Shown here piece after piece: positions 1-13,212 of a stretch of DNA of 64,000 nt. A program made the position numbers and the translations under genes. The notes beneath the pieces were generated by a model. That model had not been told where the DNA came from and searched no databases. It saw nothing but the letters and a program-made list of their open reading frames with translations. The stretch's first letter is position 1. Each line of letters begins with the position of its first letter. This stretch comes from Phoronis australis (taxonomy: Eukaryota > Phoronida > Phoronidae): positions 766,371-830,370 of the forward strand of contig NMRA01000120.1 in the NCBI GenBank assembly GCA_002633005.1, read 5' to 3'.

Positions 1-140
1 CATCGCGTCAACATTTTCCACGCAACAACTTAGTTTTCTCGCTGTGACCTCGAATATATTACAACGACTGCCACGACCGTGAAACGTAGCTTGGAACTTA
101 TATCGAGAACAAAGGGTTAGTGGTCGACTTTTGACACCTA

Positions 141-812
141 TGGTGGGCCGTTGAGGGGAAAGTGTCGCCGTAAAATTACGCTCGTAAATTAAATGGGGAA
201 AAGTTTCGCCGTAAAATTACGCTCGTAATTACGAGCGTAAATTAAATTGCAGGAGTGTCGCCGTACAATTACGCTCGTAAATTAAATGGGGAAAAGTTTC
301 GCCGTAAAATTACGCTCGTAATTACGAGCGTAAATTAAATTGCAGGAGTGTCGCCGTACAATTACGCTCGTAAATTAAATGGGGAAAAGTTTCGCCGTAA
401 AATTACGCTCGTAAATTAAATGGGGGAAATGTCTCCGTAAATTACGCTCGTAAAATACCTTAAGAACGTTACAAATTTAAACCAATCAGTGATGACCTAA
501 CATACACGACTGTTACTGGGCAGCTCGTTCTTACACAATCGCTGACATGGCAGCAGCGATTTGATCCGCCTTGATTCAGCGCTCGTATCGTAGACATGAA
601 ATCCATCAGTAAATAAGTTTTTCCATGATCGCGAGCGATCGTGTATTGTAAAACCAAACGTCATTGGCTAAGAGTTTAAACTAAATTACGAGCGTAATTT
701 TACGCCGTAAAGAATTAAATTACACTCGTAATTTTACGGCGTAAATAACGGCGTAATATACACAATTACGCTCGTATTTTTCCGGCGACACTTTCCCTCC
801 AACGGCCCATCA
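141..812. mobile_element. MITE-like DNA transposon with TA-flanked inverted ends
   Basis: The left end (141-170) and the reverse complement of the right end (about 783-812) match at nearly every base: both read TGRTGGGCCGTTG, then a G-rich stretch, then AAAGTGTCGCCG. A TA dinucleotide lies immediately outside each end (139-140 and 813-814), consistent with a TA target duplication as in Tc1/mariner-like elements. The interior has no credible coding region. It is made of short palindromic ACGCTCGTAA / TTACGAGCGT blocks. I infer a non-autonomous element; the superfamily is uncertain. Confidence 0.75.
165..460. repeat. Palindrome-rich tandem repeat, about 93-bp period
   Basis: The blocks TTGCAGGAGTGTCGCCGTAC and GGGGAAAAGTTTCGCCGTAA recur about 93 bp apart (for example 247 and 340). 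Each unit contains the self-complementary core ACGCTCGTAATTACGAGCGT. The array lies inside the left half of the inverted-end element at 141-812. Inverted relatives of the core recur at 680-780. Confidence 0.8.
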
Positions 813-814
813 TA

Positions 815-3800
815 GACGCCGGCAAAATTACGTTTTCAGTGATTGCTGTTGAGCATGACTCCAATTTTCGGAACACAATGTCTTGAAAGAGTCCGTCGAT
901 TTTTACCCCCGCTTGCATTTCCTGACGACAGCACAATATTATTTTTAAGTTAATTTATATTCAGAAGTCGTATTATTTTTACATAAGTTCTAAACACTGA
1001 ACGTATCTTTATCATTAAAAATATAGCCCCTATTTATGGAAAATCAAAGACACACTTTTTGAGCATTTTATTAAAGTGTTAATACAGAAATGTAGTCAAA
1101 TGCCGGTGAAAGTACTTTTTCCCTGTCAATGTACCTGTTTGGCGGAAACTGCATGGCCACCTGACAACTAGAATGGTGCATTGCTGTGAATTGATTAATA
1201 AACTTGTCTCTACTCCTAGTTTCGTTTAGTTTTTTGGGTTGGCAGTCGGTAGTTACTTAGACATTTCGACAAGAAGTCAACATTATAGTTAGAGGTACAG
1301 TAATTGGTTATGCCTGGAACGCAAAAAACTGGTTAAATTAAATTATTCATAGTATGTCTCTGCCACTGAAATACAATTCAACCTGCTCGTCCGGTATTTT
1401 TACGGTTTGTTAGTAAAGATTTTCTCTTTCTGTTGATATCAAAGCATTTTTCTTTTAGTTTCAAATTAAAAAAACGATCTGTAAACTGCTGGTCACTCCG
1501 TCGATTTCTCATCCACAAGGAAAACCACGTCTCCTTGTATGGTATAGCAAGATATAGGCCTAGCATATTTCCCTGATATGGAAAAAGGTGACCTTTGAGC
1601 TTTCACGTAAACAAACCAATGTCGACTTAAAGCAGCATCTAGCCCCATTTAGAGGCAATTGATGTAAGTTCTAACTGTTTAAAATTAATTGCAAAGGTAT
1701 CGTGGCGTTGAAATATATTCTGGAGTACCATTGGAATTATTTTTGAAAAATGCTTCACTGACATATCTCATACAGTGGTGTCGAGCTCAGATTCGGAGTG
1801 CAATTTCACATGATAATCTGTCTTTAATACCCATGTTGCCAGTCAGGGTTTGTCGAGTGGCTGTGAGCTCATGGGTGCATTTATCTAAATAGGAGGAAGA
1901 TTAAAACCTTTGTGGTGATTACAGGCTTTTTCTTTCGCGCGTGTTTCATGAAATTGTTAGTTTTGTGACTTTTTCCGGAAACTCTCTTAAAGGGAAAGTG
2001 AATAACTCTGTACTAAACGTCAGGGATTATTTAAAAGATAATTTGACGAGTTTTCGCGATTCCATGCCCCTGAAAGAATTCATAAACACAAAACAGTAAC
2101 GTACCCTGATGCCAGTCTGCGCCTGCTTCACTGGCTAAAGGTGGAAATCGTTTTAGGTCTTGCGGTCTCGTGACATTCCTTACAGTCATAGTACTCGTAT
2201 TTCCGTTACTAAAAAGAACATCGAAGCTAACAGTTTCGAAATTTAGTGAGTTTAGCCAACACTGGAATTGCGAATGGCACAGGTACGCAATGCAGAGAAT
2301 TGAGTTCGTAACAGAATGGTATCCTGCCACGGTAAGGAATATTGTGACACCGATTTTATGAGAGCAAAATACCTACGTCGATTTTCAGCCCTCTGAACAG
2401 GGCGAAATACAGCGTTAATTGACGCTATTAGTCGGTTGTCATTCAAATAAAAACAACATTATGAAACTGCATCCGTTAAGTGAAAATCCTTACCTGAGGA
2501 ACTTGTAGAAGACAGATATGTGTGTAATACAATTTTCAAAGAATTACCAGTGAATCAAAGGAATTACTCAAGCCGACGTTTAAGTACACGTCTATGCGTT
2601 GAACATTTTGATTACATGTGTTAAAACGTAAATGCAAGTAATTTATCGTTTTCTTATTTACTATCTATCTCAAACGAATGGTACATAGGAATAATAAAAC
2701 ACAGTTCTCCTTTCTGGAACCTTTATGGGCTATAGCACGCTACCTATCCTCGCAAACCTTGTTGCTATAGCTTCAGTATCAAGCCACATGGATAGCCCTT
2801 CGAACACTCTGAGTTCACGACACGTGGCAACAAAAATCTTTTCAAGGGCAGTTTGAGAAATAAGCTTGTGTTTGACAGATTTTTTCAAACGTAGACACAA
2901 CCTGTTAATTAATGAATTTGTACTTATTGTTACATGCGAGACAACACGTGTTCGCGTGATGCAATTCGAAGTTACCACAGGTATTAATTTTCTCTACTGT
3001 GCGGCACATTGTCCGAGAAACGATAATTGTGAATGAAGTGAGCTTTACCAGTTTTCTAATTAGTAGAAGCAGTTAAGAGTAGGTACTAAATAGAAAATGC
3101 CTCTTCGGTAATGCGCCTACCTTCCACTGTTATCAAGGTCAAAGCCACCAAACTGAGCTAAATCGCTTTAATTCTACCTTACACTGATTAGAATTGGATT
3201 TTGGGTTTGGCAAATTGTTTTACTCTACATCGAAATTGATACTTTGGAATCATGATGGTTTTCGTCATCCACGCGTCCTCACCAATATGGCGGGAGATGT
3301 AAAGGCTTAATCTGTGTACAAGTCCCTTCAATATTTTTAATTAATCTGTCGCATTATCAGGTGCTCGTGACAATTGGCTTGATAAATCTTTTTAATGAGA
3401 TTAATGCGATATATCATCAATCCGTCATTTGGGCCATGAAACCGTAGGCTAACTTCGATCTCGTACGGATGAGGTTGCGCCGCCCATGCGTGGAATTTTT
3501 TTCACAATCGTTTGTTTCAGTCAGTTCGTGATATTGAATATACAGCTTAAGGGTGGAATGTTTTTGTAGTAGAAGTGAAATATGATTAGAACTGTTAACA
3601 CCAAAAACTTTAAATTTCATCAATATTTTTGGAAAAATTTGCTATCTAACGGACACAAACATTGTCAACCGGAGAATCACCTGCTTGCGATTCCGCGATT
3701 CTGGAAGCGATCGCAGGTACTACCAATACCTAACACTGCTAGTCGTAACGTAAAGTCATTTAGACGTATAGCGAGTACAAAAATTTCGAAAATTTACAAT

Positions 3801-5824
3801 TTTCTTAAAATATATCTGCACGGTCAAGCACCACTGGAGCAATAATACAATACCAAAATCACGTACCTAGGACGAATACGACTGTATATTTTAGCACCAG
3901 GCTAACACAGAATCTGGCACTTTCTTTGTTGTCAATAAAAATTTTCGCTATTCTGTCGGTTTTGAATGCAAATGCACCTTATTTGTGTCAAAAGAAAGAT
4001 CTTCATCAGTTCTTGATGGTGTATGATTGCCAAAGAAGCAAAATAAAAATAATTTACTACAATTATCAGTTCGCGTACTTGACAGGTAAAAATATTCTTA
4101 ATCTAAAAACCAAGAGTGTTACCGAAATGCAAAATGCAACAGGGTATGACAATGAAACCCTTCATGTACTAATTGGCTGATTAAATAATTACGTATTCAC
4201 AGGGTGTAATATTAAGTACATGCAGTTTGTGTTACCTTAAACAGGAGACACATTTTTACGATTGTTATGTTACTGACTGTGGAGTCTGGAAAATAACAAT
4301 ATTCATAACAAAGAGACAATGTTATTTTGAACACCTGTTGCGTAATTGTCAAGGTTAATATTCGAGAATGAAAAACGCGATACATGGGTTGAAAAGTGGG
4401 ACTTCTGAATAGAACTGTAGGAGTCAATGCTTCTCCTTAAAACCACGTTTATTCCTGCACAATTATCTTCACTCTTGGCCGCTCGCTTTTCCACGTCCCT
4501 TCCACCTTATTGGATTATGTATTTTCCAACCATTTTACCTTCCTACCACAAATTTTAGACAGCTAAGTTACTCCACTGTCTACATCATTGTGTGTATTAT
4601 TATTTCCATTTCCAAGACATCTACAATCATGCCGACCATTTTCCAGTTACCCCGCGACTGTTGGTTACCAAGGGGTCCTCTGTCATTAAAAGGTCTTTCC
4701 TACATGCTAAGGCTGGCCATGATGGTACTCACTTAGAGCTCCAGTCAGAAGACATTGAGAGCATATTTTGGAACTGAAAAAGTGGCATAGAATTAACCTG
4801 GTTATCTCCTGATTGTGAACCAGGAACTGCATGGACGTCATAGATCATCCTACATTGTGCCTGCATTGACATACGTCAAACCAGTAAAACAACAGCCCCA
4901 CCCCTCTCAGCTCGGACATCGCCAGAATCAGCTACAAATTGCCGAACAGCACATTTATCTGGTCTCAAATACTACCACAGATGAGGTGGCTTCAAGGCAG
5001 CATGGCGACCATGAATAAAACATGCCCTAGGCTTAATTTACAAGCGGCAAACCGAAAATGGCACCACCAGAGCGGCAAACCTTACCAAGTAAACCACCGA
5101 CAAAATTGAGCGGTGGTTCATCCTGAAAAATGTTATTTCTTTGCATTGTGATTTGCTATAATCACGAAAAGCAACGCATTTCGAGTTTCCGTGACTCATA
5201 GGCAAGTCACGCGGTGATCAATTGCGTGCGCGCTTCCGTCGATACTTCTGAAGTAACCAAGCACTTTAGATGGACACACCGCGGAAAAAGCAGGTGGACG
5301 CTGTCATTTCTTGTGGCATTAGCAGGATGAAGGATGCACACTTCAACTCACTGGAGATTGGGCAGCATTTCTAAGACATAGACATGCCATCACCAAATTC
5401 CCTGAAGGTGACTGTTTCCCTTCTGACTTTCGGCATTTTGAGTAACACGTTGTGTCTTTTGTTAAAGTACCGATTTCCTTAGGTAATAGTAAAAACACAA
5501 AAAGTATTAATATCTTTTGCTCTCATTTCAGCGAGAACTCCGACGCTGGCTGTCCTTCTGAAATGCTCGAGAGGAATTGCCAAGTAATTTGCGTTCCACA
5601 CTCAAGCACGCAGACGGCAACGTCTTCCCAAATGTCAGGGAACTTTGGGCANTTCATCAGTGTTTACATTGTTCGGACTGCGCTCCTAAGTAAGTATTGA
5701 TTATTCACCGCTTGGAGCGCTAGTGTTTCGACCGGTAACCATTGCGGCGAATGGTAAAATGGCGGAGTGAACTCTCCTATACTCGTACACTCCTTGCTTT
5801 GGGTGTGTATCCTCTATTCGATCC
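815..5824. other. No recognisable gene
   Basis: Only short unconserved open frames occur here. I saw no protein motif, RNA gene or clear repeat that I can name. A single N at 5652 marks an assembly join or ambiguous base. A stretch at about 2550-2610 reads on the plus strand as a possible THAP-like Cys-x2-His-Phe tail, but it is too short to support. Confidence 0.5.
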
Positions 5825-6052
5825 TGTGAGGCAGAGAGATCATTTTCTGTGCTAAGGCTAGTGAAGACAAATTTCAGGGCTACTATGTCTGAGGAATGGC
5901 TTGCTGGGTTATCACTAATGGCCATGCATTACGCAGCAATGAAAATACTAGACACGTCACCGGTCGCCAAGTGCTTTATCCAGAGCAACCCAAGGCGTGT
6001 GTTCTGCAATGGTATCTTATTTGTCCTAAAATGCGCCAAGTTTTTCCAATGA
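5825..6052 (+). pseudogene. hAT transposase C-terminal dimerisation region, relic
   Basis: The plus-strand frame beginning at 5825 reads CEAERSFSVLRLVKTNFRAT, followed by MSEEWLAGLSLMAMHY. This is the characteristic hAT-family C-terminal dimerisation pattern (ERSFS-x-LR-x-K-x3-R-x-M, then a leucine-rich helix), as in the ZMYM1 or 52-kDa-repressor-like branch. The frame ends at a stop at 6052, near the usual C-terminus of these proteins. No upstream transposase core is readable: the preceding sequence keeps only a short in-frame stretch and no DDE region. I read it as a 3' fragment of a dead hAT element. An untested alternative is that it is the last exon of a domesticated hAT-derived host gene. 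Confidence 0.75.
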
Positions 6053-8489
6053 GTAACGGCAAGATGCACAAAATACATGTGTGAGCAACAACTGGGCATC
6101 AAAAAGTGTCTAGGGAGCAGTTCCCAACTGAGATATTTTGCACGGTGTACTTAGTGTACCAGACAAGCTTATTTGTGTAGCTATTGACTCTCAGCGCGCT
6201 TCGCGTAAACCTTGAATCCCCTCCCCCCACGGAATAATGCGTGTGATTTTTAATGAAATATTCCGATTGGTGCACTACTCCAAGACAATTTAGCTTTTAT
6301 TCACAAGCATTTCTCTTGCACTAAGGGTTCGAGACATTATAAGGCGGTCAAACTCAAACATATTTTTACATTTTGAAGACAAAAACCTACATCACAAGAA
6401 AGGCGTCGATGTCGAAAATTCGAAAAATGATATTATCATAAAAAATGCATGGTTTATTCAAAACTGATCGCTATTTATGTGTCTAATTTTGAATCGCTAT
6501 TTTGATCAGGTCGGCCATCTTGCGATGTCAGCGGCATATGTTACGATTTTAACAGTGATTAAACATTTTTTCACGAATATTCACACGTATCCTTATCTAC
6601 TATTCCGTACAATCCAAGAGTTTACACCAGACTTTATCCACGCAGGTGTAAGTTATTGAGTGGTTAAGTGCTCACAATGGAGCTATTCTCCTCGCGGTGT
6701 CGCTGCTGTACTAGTGGTGATTGAACTGCACATGCGTCGCTGTCTGCATGTAAACAGCTAGTAAAAAGACGGAATCGTTATCAAAATACGTCGTCGCGCT
6801 AAGCCTTATTATTGCTATTTTCCGGATGCCAATCATCTTCGACAGGTAGTCACAAATTCCCAAAATACCTAAGGTTACTACAGGAGTAGAGAATTGCGGT
6901 GAAAAGGGTAAGTGACAAAAAGTGTGTAGATGCCGAAGCCTCATGCCCCGTGTGTGCACTTCGCATTTTCATTGCGAAACTATGTAATCACGTAACTTAC
7001 AAATAAGTTTTTAGCAATTAGTTTCTGTGAACATAGTTCAGTGATGTTGTTCCCACCAGTTACTCTATTGAATAACGGGTTTATTCAGTGGAACTAAGTG
7101 TTTCTTTTCAGAAACGCACCCGGGACCCCGATGGTAGTCTAGCACTGTAGCAGCACATGCGCCCAATAAAAGAGGTTATGGGACGTGCCGCTCAGAAGTC
7201 AAGGATAACTTTTTCACAGCAGTTACTCTTCAAAACTATGCTTGTTTAATAAAATTCTCTCGTCTAGATGAGTGAGTTTCCTCAGCGGACCCCAACCCAA
7301 GGACTACTAGTTACTGAATTAACATGAATGAGGTAATCAGTAAATTCGTAACATTACATTGGAAAAAATGACACCTAGAATGAATTTAATTTGTATAGAT
7401 CAGATACATATTTTAGATGTCAAAAAATACACATTCATAAATCACTTTCAGCCTGTTTCACATATTTTAATTCAGATCTAATCTTAAAGAAGGCTTGATA
7501 CAAAGATTATTAGTTTCTACATATAGACATGAATATGAAATGTCAAGTATGTTCTGCCTTACAAAAGTAGCTTTGTTTCGTATTTTTATTATAATGTACT
7601 AATATTTCCCTGTTACAGGTGAGAGAAAACAACTGAAACCGGCTGCTTTACCATCCATTTTACCTTTGGACAAAGTGAAAAGCAGTCCTTCAACATAAAC
7701 CAGAGAGAATTCAACCTCTCAATTCATAAAGTAAGCCCTTGATATCCCTGATTATGGACCCTGTTGCATTGGTAAAATTACAATTGTTTTTAACAGTGTT
7801 GTTCGTCTGTATGTATGTAGTTGTTCAGTTTGTCATTTTGTTTTTAATACACTGATTCTCGAATCTTGTAGCATAGCAGATTCTTATCCAGCTAGCTACG
7901 ATTGGAAACATAATTCGATTGCACGTGGAACTTTTGTTATAGACAAGTTAACACAACACTTAAAACTGATCAAAAACCTTCTTAAGAAATCTCTAAAATA
8001 GTTACACTCACAAACTCATCAAATGCAAACAAAGGGAATACTTCGTTTTGATCGCCGGACATTTCAGTGGGTCAGCAGGAAAATGACAGTTCGGAAACGT
8101 AACCGGTAATCATTTCACCTTATAAAGAAGCAGCATAACCGCACTGTATGGGGCTTTAAAACTGAGGAAATATTGTGGTTTGAATAACTAGTGACAAACT
8201 GACCTGTTGATGAAAAACATTTTTGACCGTCAAAGTGTAACATCAACGGGCTTTTTACCGACAATAAGACAATCGATGCAATCACTGAAGTCATTTCCGC
8301 ATAATGTGTACCAAATTAATTTTTTTACCATTAGTGCAAAGCCTTTCTTCTGAAAGGGAAATTTAATATCACTCAGTGAGAAAGGACAGGTATTTATACC
8401 AGATGCTTTTGATTTTCATTTCACTGGGATCTAGATTCAGTGGCCTGTGGAAGCGCTTGTAAAATAGGTCCAGTTTCGTCACGTGACTT
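6053..8489. other. No recognisable gene
   Basis: AT-rich sequence with only short unsupported open frames. I found no repeat family, RNA gene or splice-supported exon here. Confidence 0.45.
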
Positions 8490-8870
8490 TCCATCATGTA
8501 ACCTCATTCAGCCTCAATACCATCCACAATTAGATCCGTGAAGGTAAACTCAACAGGATATCACTTGACTCGCTTTGTGCCCAAAATCTGACCCTGGACT
8601 AGACCAGAGGGTTAATAGATCTGCTTTAGTTTCAGTCCCTCATGCTTCTTCCAGGAAAGGAAGTAAACCATTGTTGTCCATACATGACTCATTGCTTTTG
8701 ACAAGGCATCCTCACCAACGAGGCTGGCTGGTGTAGCAGTCAGATATAGTTCCTCTTCACACACAAACAATCCACTGGCACATTTTCTTATGGTAACTTA
8801 GTACTGCGATTCACATTTCGCCAGTGCCACTGGCTTGTACATTGTGCCATGCGGCACTGCTGGTGTGTGG
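8490..8870 (-). pseudogene. YqaJ-type exonuclease (viral recombinase fold), decayed
   Basis: On the minus strand, pieces in different frames line up in the order of a YqaJ domain. GTMYKPVALAKCESQY (about 8815-8860) comes first. KCASGLFVCEEELYLTATPA with SLVGEDA (about 8700-8790) follows. Next is VQGQILGTKR, then a hydrophobic strand with IVDGIEAE (about 8495-8570). In intact members the second block reads ASPDGLVG and is followed by an EIKCP motif, which carry metal-binding Asp, Glu and Lys. Here the Asp is Ala and the EIKCP block is gone. Frameshifts and stops break it. YqaJ domains in invertebrate genomes are usually carried by transposable elements, so I infer a dead TE-borne copy. Confidence 0.75.
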
Positions 8871-10911
8871 GCATGCTTTAGGAAGAGAAACCAGTAACAA
8901 AACTTGTCTAAGTGGCGGCTTGAAGGGCCTTAAAATGTCAGTGAACCTGAAATAAATATTAAAACATGAATAATTAAGTACTTCAGGTTTGGTCAAAAAT
9001 GTTTCCCCTGTTTTTCAAAAATATGATATGGTAACTGCTCTACAATTTCACACAAAATTAAATAATTACTATTTCCAGAAAGCAAGAGTGTATATACTTA
9101 GTATTGTATAAAACTGTGTCTTTATTTTTCATTCCTAGCCATAACAATTCTTTAAACGCATCATTTGTCTGCTAAATTTGCAAGCTATTTGAGACAACTT
9201 CAAACCTTTGTTACCCATTTTCAAGCTTTTTGATTTTAGACACTGTCATCAATTTTAAACACTGAACACTGATTACAGATTCATGGGTCTGTCAAGCACA
9301 TTTCCGGTCTAAGGTTGAGGGAACCGTTTCTCAGATTTTTTTTATTTTTCTTCTCATAGAAGATTTGAAGACTTGGGTCATTTAAAAATGATGTATAATC
9401 TTTGTTGCCAAGAGTAATTAAAAAGCGTAAGGCACCATTGGCAGTAAAAATAATGTGTTCAAATACGACCTCACTCGCATGTTCACAGCAAAAATGCACG
9501 TACGTTTCTTCATAGTATTTGTTCATTTCTTGCTCATAATCGTTGTCGATTTCAATTTCCCTACTTTCCGCTGTTGTTCAATGCTAGTCGCTGATCTCTT
9601 GTGTTCAGCCCATGATGTCACATGGCGGGAAATGTGAAAATTGGCAAAATTGAAAGAGAAATCAAAATTTTGAGCTAATGACACAAAATAATCATGGATT
9701 TGGCTAAATTTTACGTCATACATTTAGTCTGTGGCCACCGGTAATTCGAATTGTGCAAAAATCCATGGTGTGTACTGTTTCAGTAATAATCCTTTTATGG
9801 CACTCAGTCGCCATGGTAACAATCATGCATATCGACTTTATACTTAACGTGAGCTTGGTTCGACCTGTATATCTGAATTTTCCCAAAGTACATTCTAAGA
9901 TACTTATTGTGGCAAAAGGCTGTTAGGATAATTTTAGTTGGCGTATCAATTAATAATTATCCTCAGTTACAACAGTAGACAGAAACCAAAATATCGCAAC
10001 AAAATAATAGATTTATATAGAAACGGCGTTCTCAAACATACACGTGCAATTTTGGTCCTTGATCGAAACGTTTTGGCCAAATTTCATGAAATTTCACCAA
10101 AAAATATTGTTGTAAAAACTACCACGAGGGGAAGCAGTAGTTGAAGTATCTAAAATTAGACCTCGACTTTTTGATCACCAAAGAAACATATTTACAAAAA
10201 CTAGTGAAGACCTTTATGAGGTTTATGAGATATAGCTGCATATTGCTAGTAGTCAGACACTGTAAACTACACGATGATTTGCCTATCGGTTGTTGCTTGA
10301 AAACAAAGAAGCGTTCATTTTTAATTTTATTTTACATTCTTAGTAAGACAGCTGATGAAAATATCATTAGAAATCACCAGTAGCCCGAAAAACTGGCCCC
10401 AAATGCATTTTAAAAATGGCTAAAATCAAATACACAAAATTGGGCCAATGGCACTCCAATGAAGGTTAACGAAAACCCTTTTGAAAATTCAAAGACTGGC
10501 TTCTAATTGTGAGGTTCATTGTCTACATAAACATTATACATTTTTTTTTCTTTCCGTTCTTTTAAGTCGTTTAAAAACATCACTAACTGAAACTTTTTGA
10601 ACCAAAAATGGCCTATTTTGGGCCAAAATATTCATGGTGCTCTAACTAAAGAAATGGCTAAAAAATTCAAATAAATATTTTCAACATCTCCCACCAGGAT
10701 GTATGTCAACACATTTTTTTAAGATTTGAGTCGGTGATCCTAGTGTCGACCTTGTGATGCTCTCTTGAAATGACAGTTAATATGATTAAGTGCTGTTAAA
10801 TACAGTTACATTTACTCTCAGTTGTTCTGTAGAGGACTTTTCAAATATGATCAGGTTGTTTTTTAATCGCTTGAGTCACTAATATCTTGTATTGGTTTGT
10901 CTGTGAGTGAG
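8871..10911. other. No recognisable gene
   Basis: Low-complexity AT-rich DNA with small open frames lacking any recognisable motif. No RNA gene or repeat could be supported. Confidence 0.45.
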
Positions 10912-11230
10912 CAGGGGCGGATCCAGGATTTTGAGTTGGGGGGGCAGGGCACAGGAATAACCAGAATTAATTTCGCATCACGCGCCCGCCCAGCCTAAAA
11001 TGTTGGGATTCAGGGGTCTCGAATTTTATGGTTTGTGGACCTTATTACCAAAAACATTACTAAAAAACGGTAGACAGGTTTGTTCAAGGCCCATGCATTG
11101 TGCATTTGCCCCTCGAAACCCCCTTGGTGCGCTCATATGCTAGACAGCACTTCTCACCCCCGAACTGCCAAACAGTATCTGAGAGAATTTTAGGGGGTCA
11201 TGGCCCCCTTGCCCCCCTAAATCCGCACTG
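10912..11230. mobile_element. hAT-like MITE, 319 bp
   Basis: The left end is CAGGGGCGGATCCAGGATTT. The right end reads AAATCCGCACTG, whose reverse complement CAGTGCGGATTTAGG pairs with the left end. CAG...CTG ends with a G-rich GGCGGATCCAGG start are typical of short non-autonomous hAT elements in invertebrates. The flanks are GTGAGTGA on the left and GTGAGTAA on the right. They look like an 8-bp target duplication with one mismatch, although the register is off by one base relative to CAG. The interior is rich in CCCC/GGGG runs and carries no gene. Confidence 0.7.
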
Positions 11231-12264
11231 GTGAGTAACCAAAAGCTTTAAGCAAATGTAGTGGATAACATTTTTCTTGATTTTGCAATACTCAACAATG
11301 TCATCTGTAATTCCTGGTCGATTTCATCGAATGTCTGTACAGTTGTAATGCAGAGTACTACTGCTTGAAAAGCCATCACGTCCAGCACGTCTTGTTTCTT
11401 GAAAGTATTTCTCATTAGATGTTGGAGGTTTGTAGTGAATTATATGTCGGACATATCCCATTCATAGTGCCACTGTGGCAAACACTAACGAATCTTGCTT
11501 TGCGGCTTGTATATTTCTATCACAATCTACTATATTCGGTGAAACTCTGCAACCAGTCGGTTTTCTGGTACTGGTGGACTAACATACTGGTCTATGAATG
11601 AGTAAGAATATCTTACGACATTGGTGTTTTATATATTATAGTGAGTGGATACTCCATCTTTTTTCTTGAGGCCCTCTGTCAGCTATTGGATGTAAAACTG
11701 TCTGGAGATGCTCTTTTGTTTGAGTTGATGGTGGACGCTGGATCTTATGACATTTGATGTTTCACTTATCAGGATTTTTAGCTATTATTTGTGGTTTCTT
11801 CAGATGTTGGGTGTGTATTATCTTGGTTTGTTGCTGAAAATACAATCCCGGGAACTTAAAGCAAACCAGCTAAGATGTCACCGATGCGACTTAAGTCCTT
11901 GTGAAAGTCAGCCCCCCTGAAAATAAAATGTAAGTAATAAGTGTATGAAAGATGTCCTAAAACTTAGAATACAATCATTGCCCGTATCCAGGGCGTTTCG
12001 ATCAAAGAGTAATATATTAATTTGTTGGTCTGATACATATCAAGGAACTAGTGCAATATGATGAGATGTTGTTATTGTTTGCATGTGTTTTGGAAAAAAA
12101 AATAAATGTTTTAACGAGATCGTGAAACGTTACAATTGCGTCTTTATCAACTACCATCAATGTATAACACAGGATTACTTTTATATAAACATTTAAAATG
12201 TTATTAAGGTTGAGAATGCATGCCTGCATGACGTTCTCTTATATTTGTTGCTTTGGTAATACTA
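11231..12264. other. No recognisable gene
   Basis: No coding, RNA or repeat feature could be supported here. Confidence 0.4.
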
Positions 12265-12551
12265 TCATTGATGAACAATGCTGACAGTAAAAACATCCAT
12301 GAACATTTGATAATGGTGTGAATTTACGACTCTGTGTCCCAATTTTTGTACTTTAGGTTGACCTAAAAGGGATGCTGAGTTCACAGTTAATTCCCTGTTG
12401 TCGTTTTTTGGGGGAGACATTTTTGATTTTGATTTAGTGCATCTGCGTTCGACAAACGTATGTTTTCGATTATTTCTGGCCGCTTTTCTAGATTTACGTA
12501 AAACTTCCACGCACCGATTCGAAATTACGGGTTCACATTGTATTCGAAAAG

Positions 12552-12782
12552 TTATAACAATTTGGTGCCGTGAAAAATGTTGTGATAACAATAGATATTT
12601 TTGTACACAATGTGTCCTTCGTTGATTACAATTGCCACGTTGGAACAAAATTCCTTGTTTCGAAAGAGTTTCACACCGTCAATTGTTGACATCAGAGCCT
12701 CTGGGTGAGCACCACTTGCTTCTTCATCATCAGTACCATCATCGCTGTCGTCTTGACGAAAAAACTGTTGCTGTTCTGGCAT
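12552..12782 (-). CDS. Possible first exon of an unrecognised acidic protein
   Basis: A true ATG at 12782 opens a minus-strand frame with a glutamine-rich and then very acidic start (MPEQQQFFRQDDSDDGTDDE), followed by about 45 less biased residues to a stop at 12552. Overlapping in another frame is a 127-residue open frame (12265-12648) with a basic cluster. The switch suggests either a splice site or a frameshift inside a former gene. I recognise no domain, and no neighbouring exon could be paired with it. Acidic N-termini are common in transposon proteins and nuclear proteins, so a TE origin is as likely as a host gene. It may equally be chance. Confidence 0.25.
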   Translation of the reverse strand: MPEQQQFFRQDDSDDGTDDEEASGAHPEALMSTIDGVKLFRNKEFCSNVAIVINEGHIVYKNIYCYHNIFHGTKLL

Positions 12783-13212
12783 TTTAATCTAACGCACAGC
12801 CGTTTTAAAATTCGGAACTTTTCCGGCAACTCAGCATTCTGGTTGAACATTGATGCCATTCAATGGTGAAATCACCAATGCAAGATTTTTAGTCTCCGCG
12901 CACATAATGAAGCTAACTCACTGGCAAATCTTTTTCTAGAGTTGGTAGCACAGCTAGAACATGCATTGGTCTACAATTGACTCTGAACAGTGTTTTTGTT
13001 CATCTTTGAGAGTGAAATTGATTTTCAAATGTTCCAACGCCTTTCGAAATTGCTAAGTCGGTAACGATGGCCTTGAAGATCTAAATTTTGGTGAAGTACA
13101 GGGCCAATAACCAATGCAAATGCAATTGTGGAACATCAATGGTCAGTCAACTGTGCTTTTTCTGCTAGTTTTATTTTATTTTATTTTAATCGCACAGTGA
13201 ACGTTTAATGTT

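Noticed and set aside
2550-2620. Possible THAP second half (LCVEHFDY) on the plus strand
   Set aside because: Only a Cys-x2-His-Phe with little context. No first half with CxxC and Trp could be joined, and a stop follows at once.
6181-6360. A GGTTCGAGAC string that resembles a tRNA T-loop (about 6325)
   Set aside because: No matching acceptor, D or anticodon arms could be formed around it.
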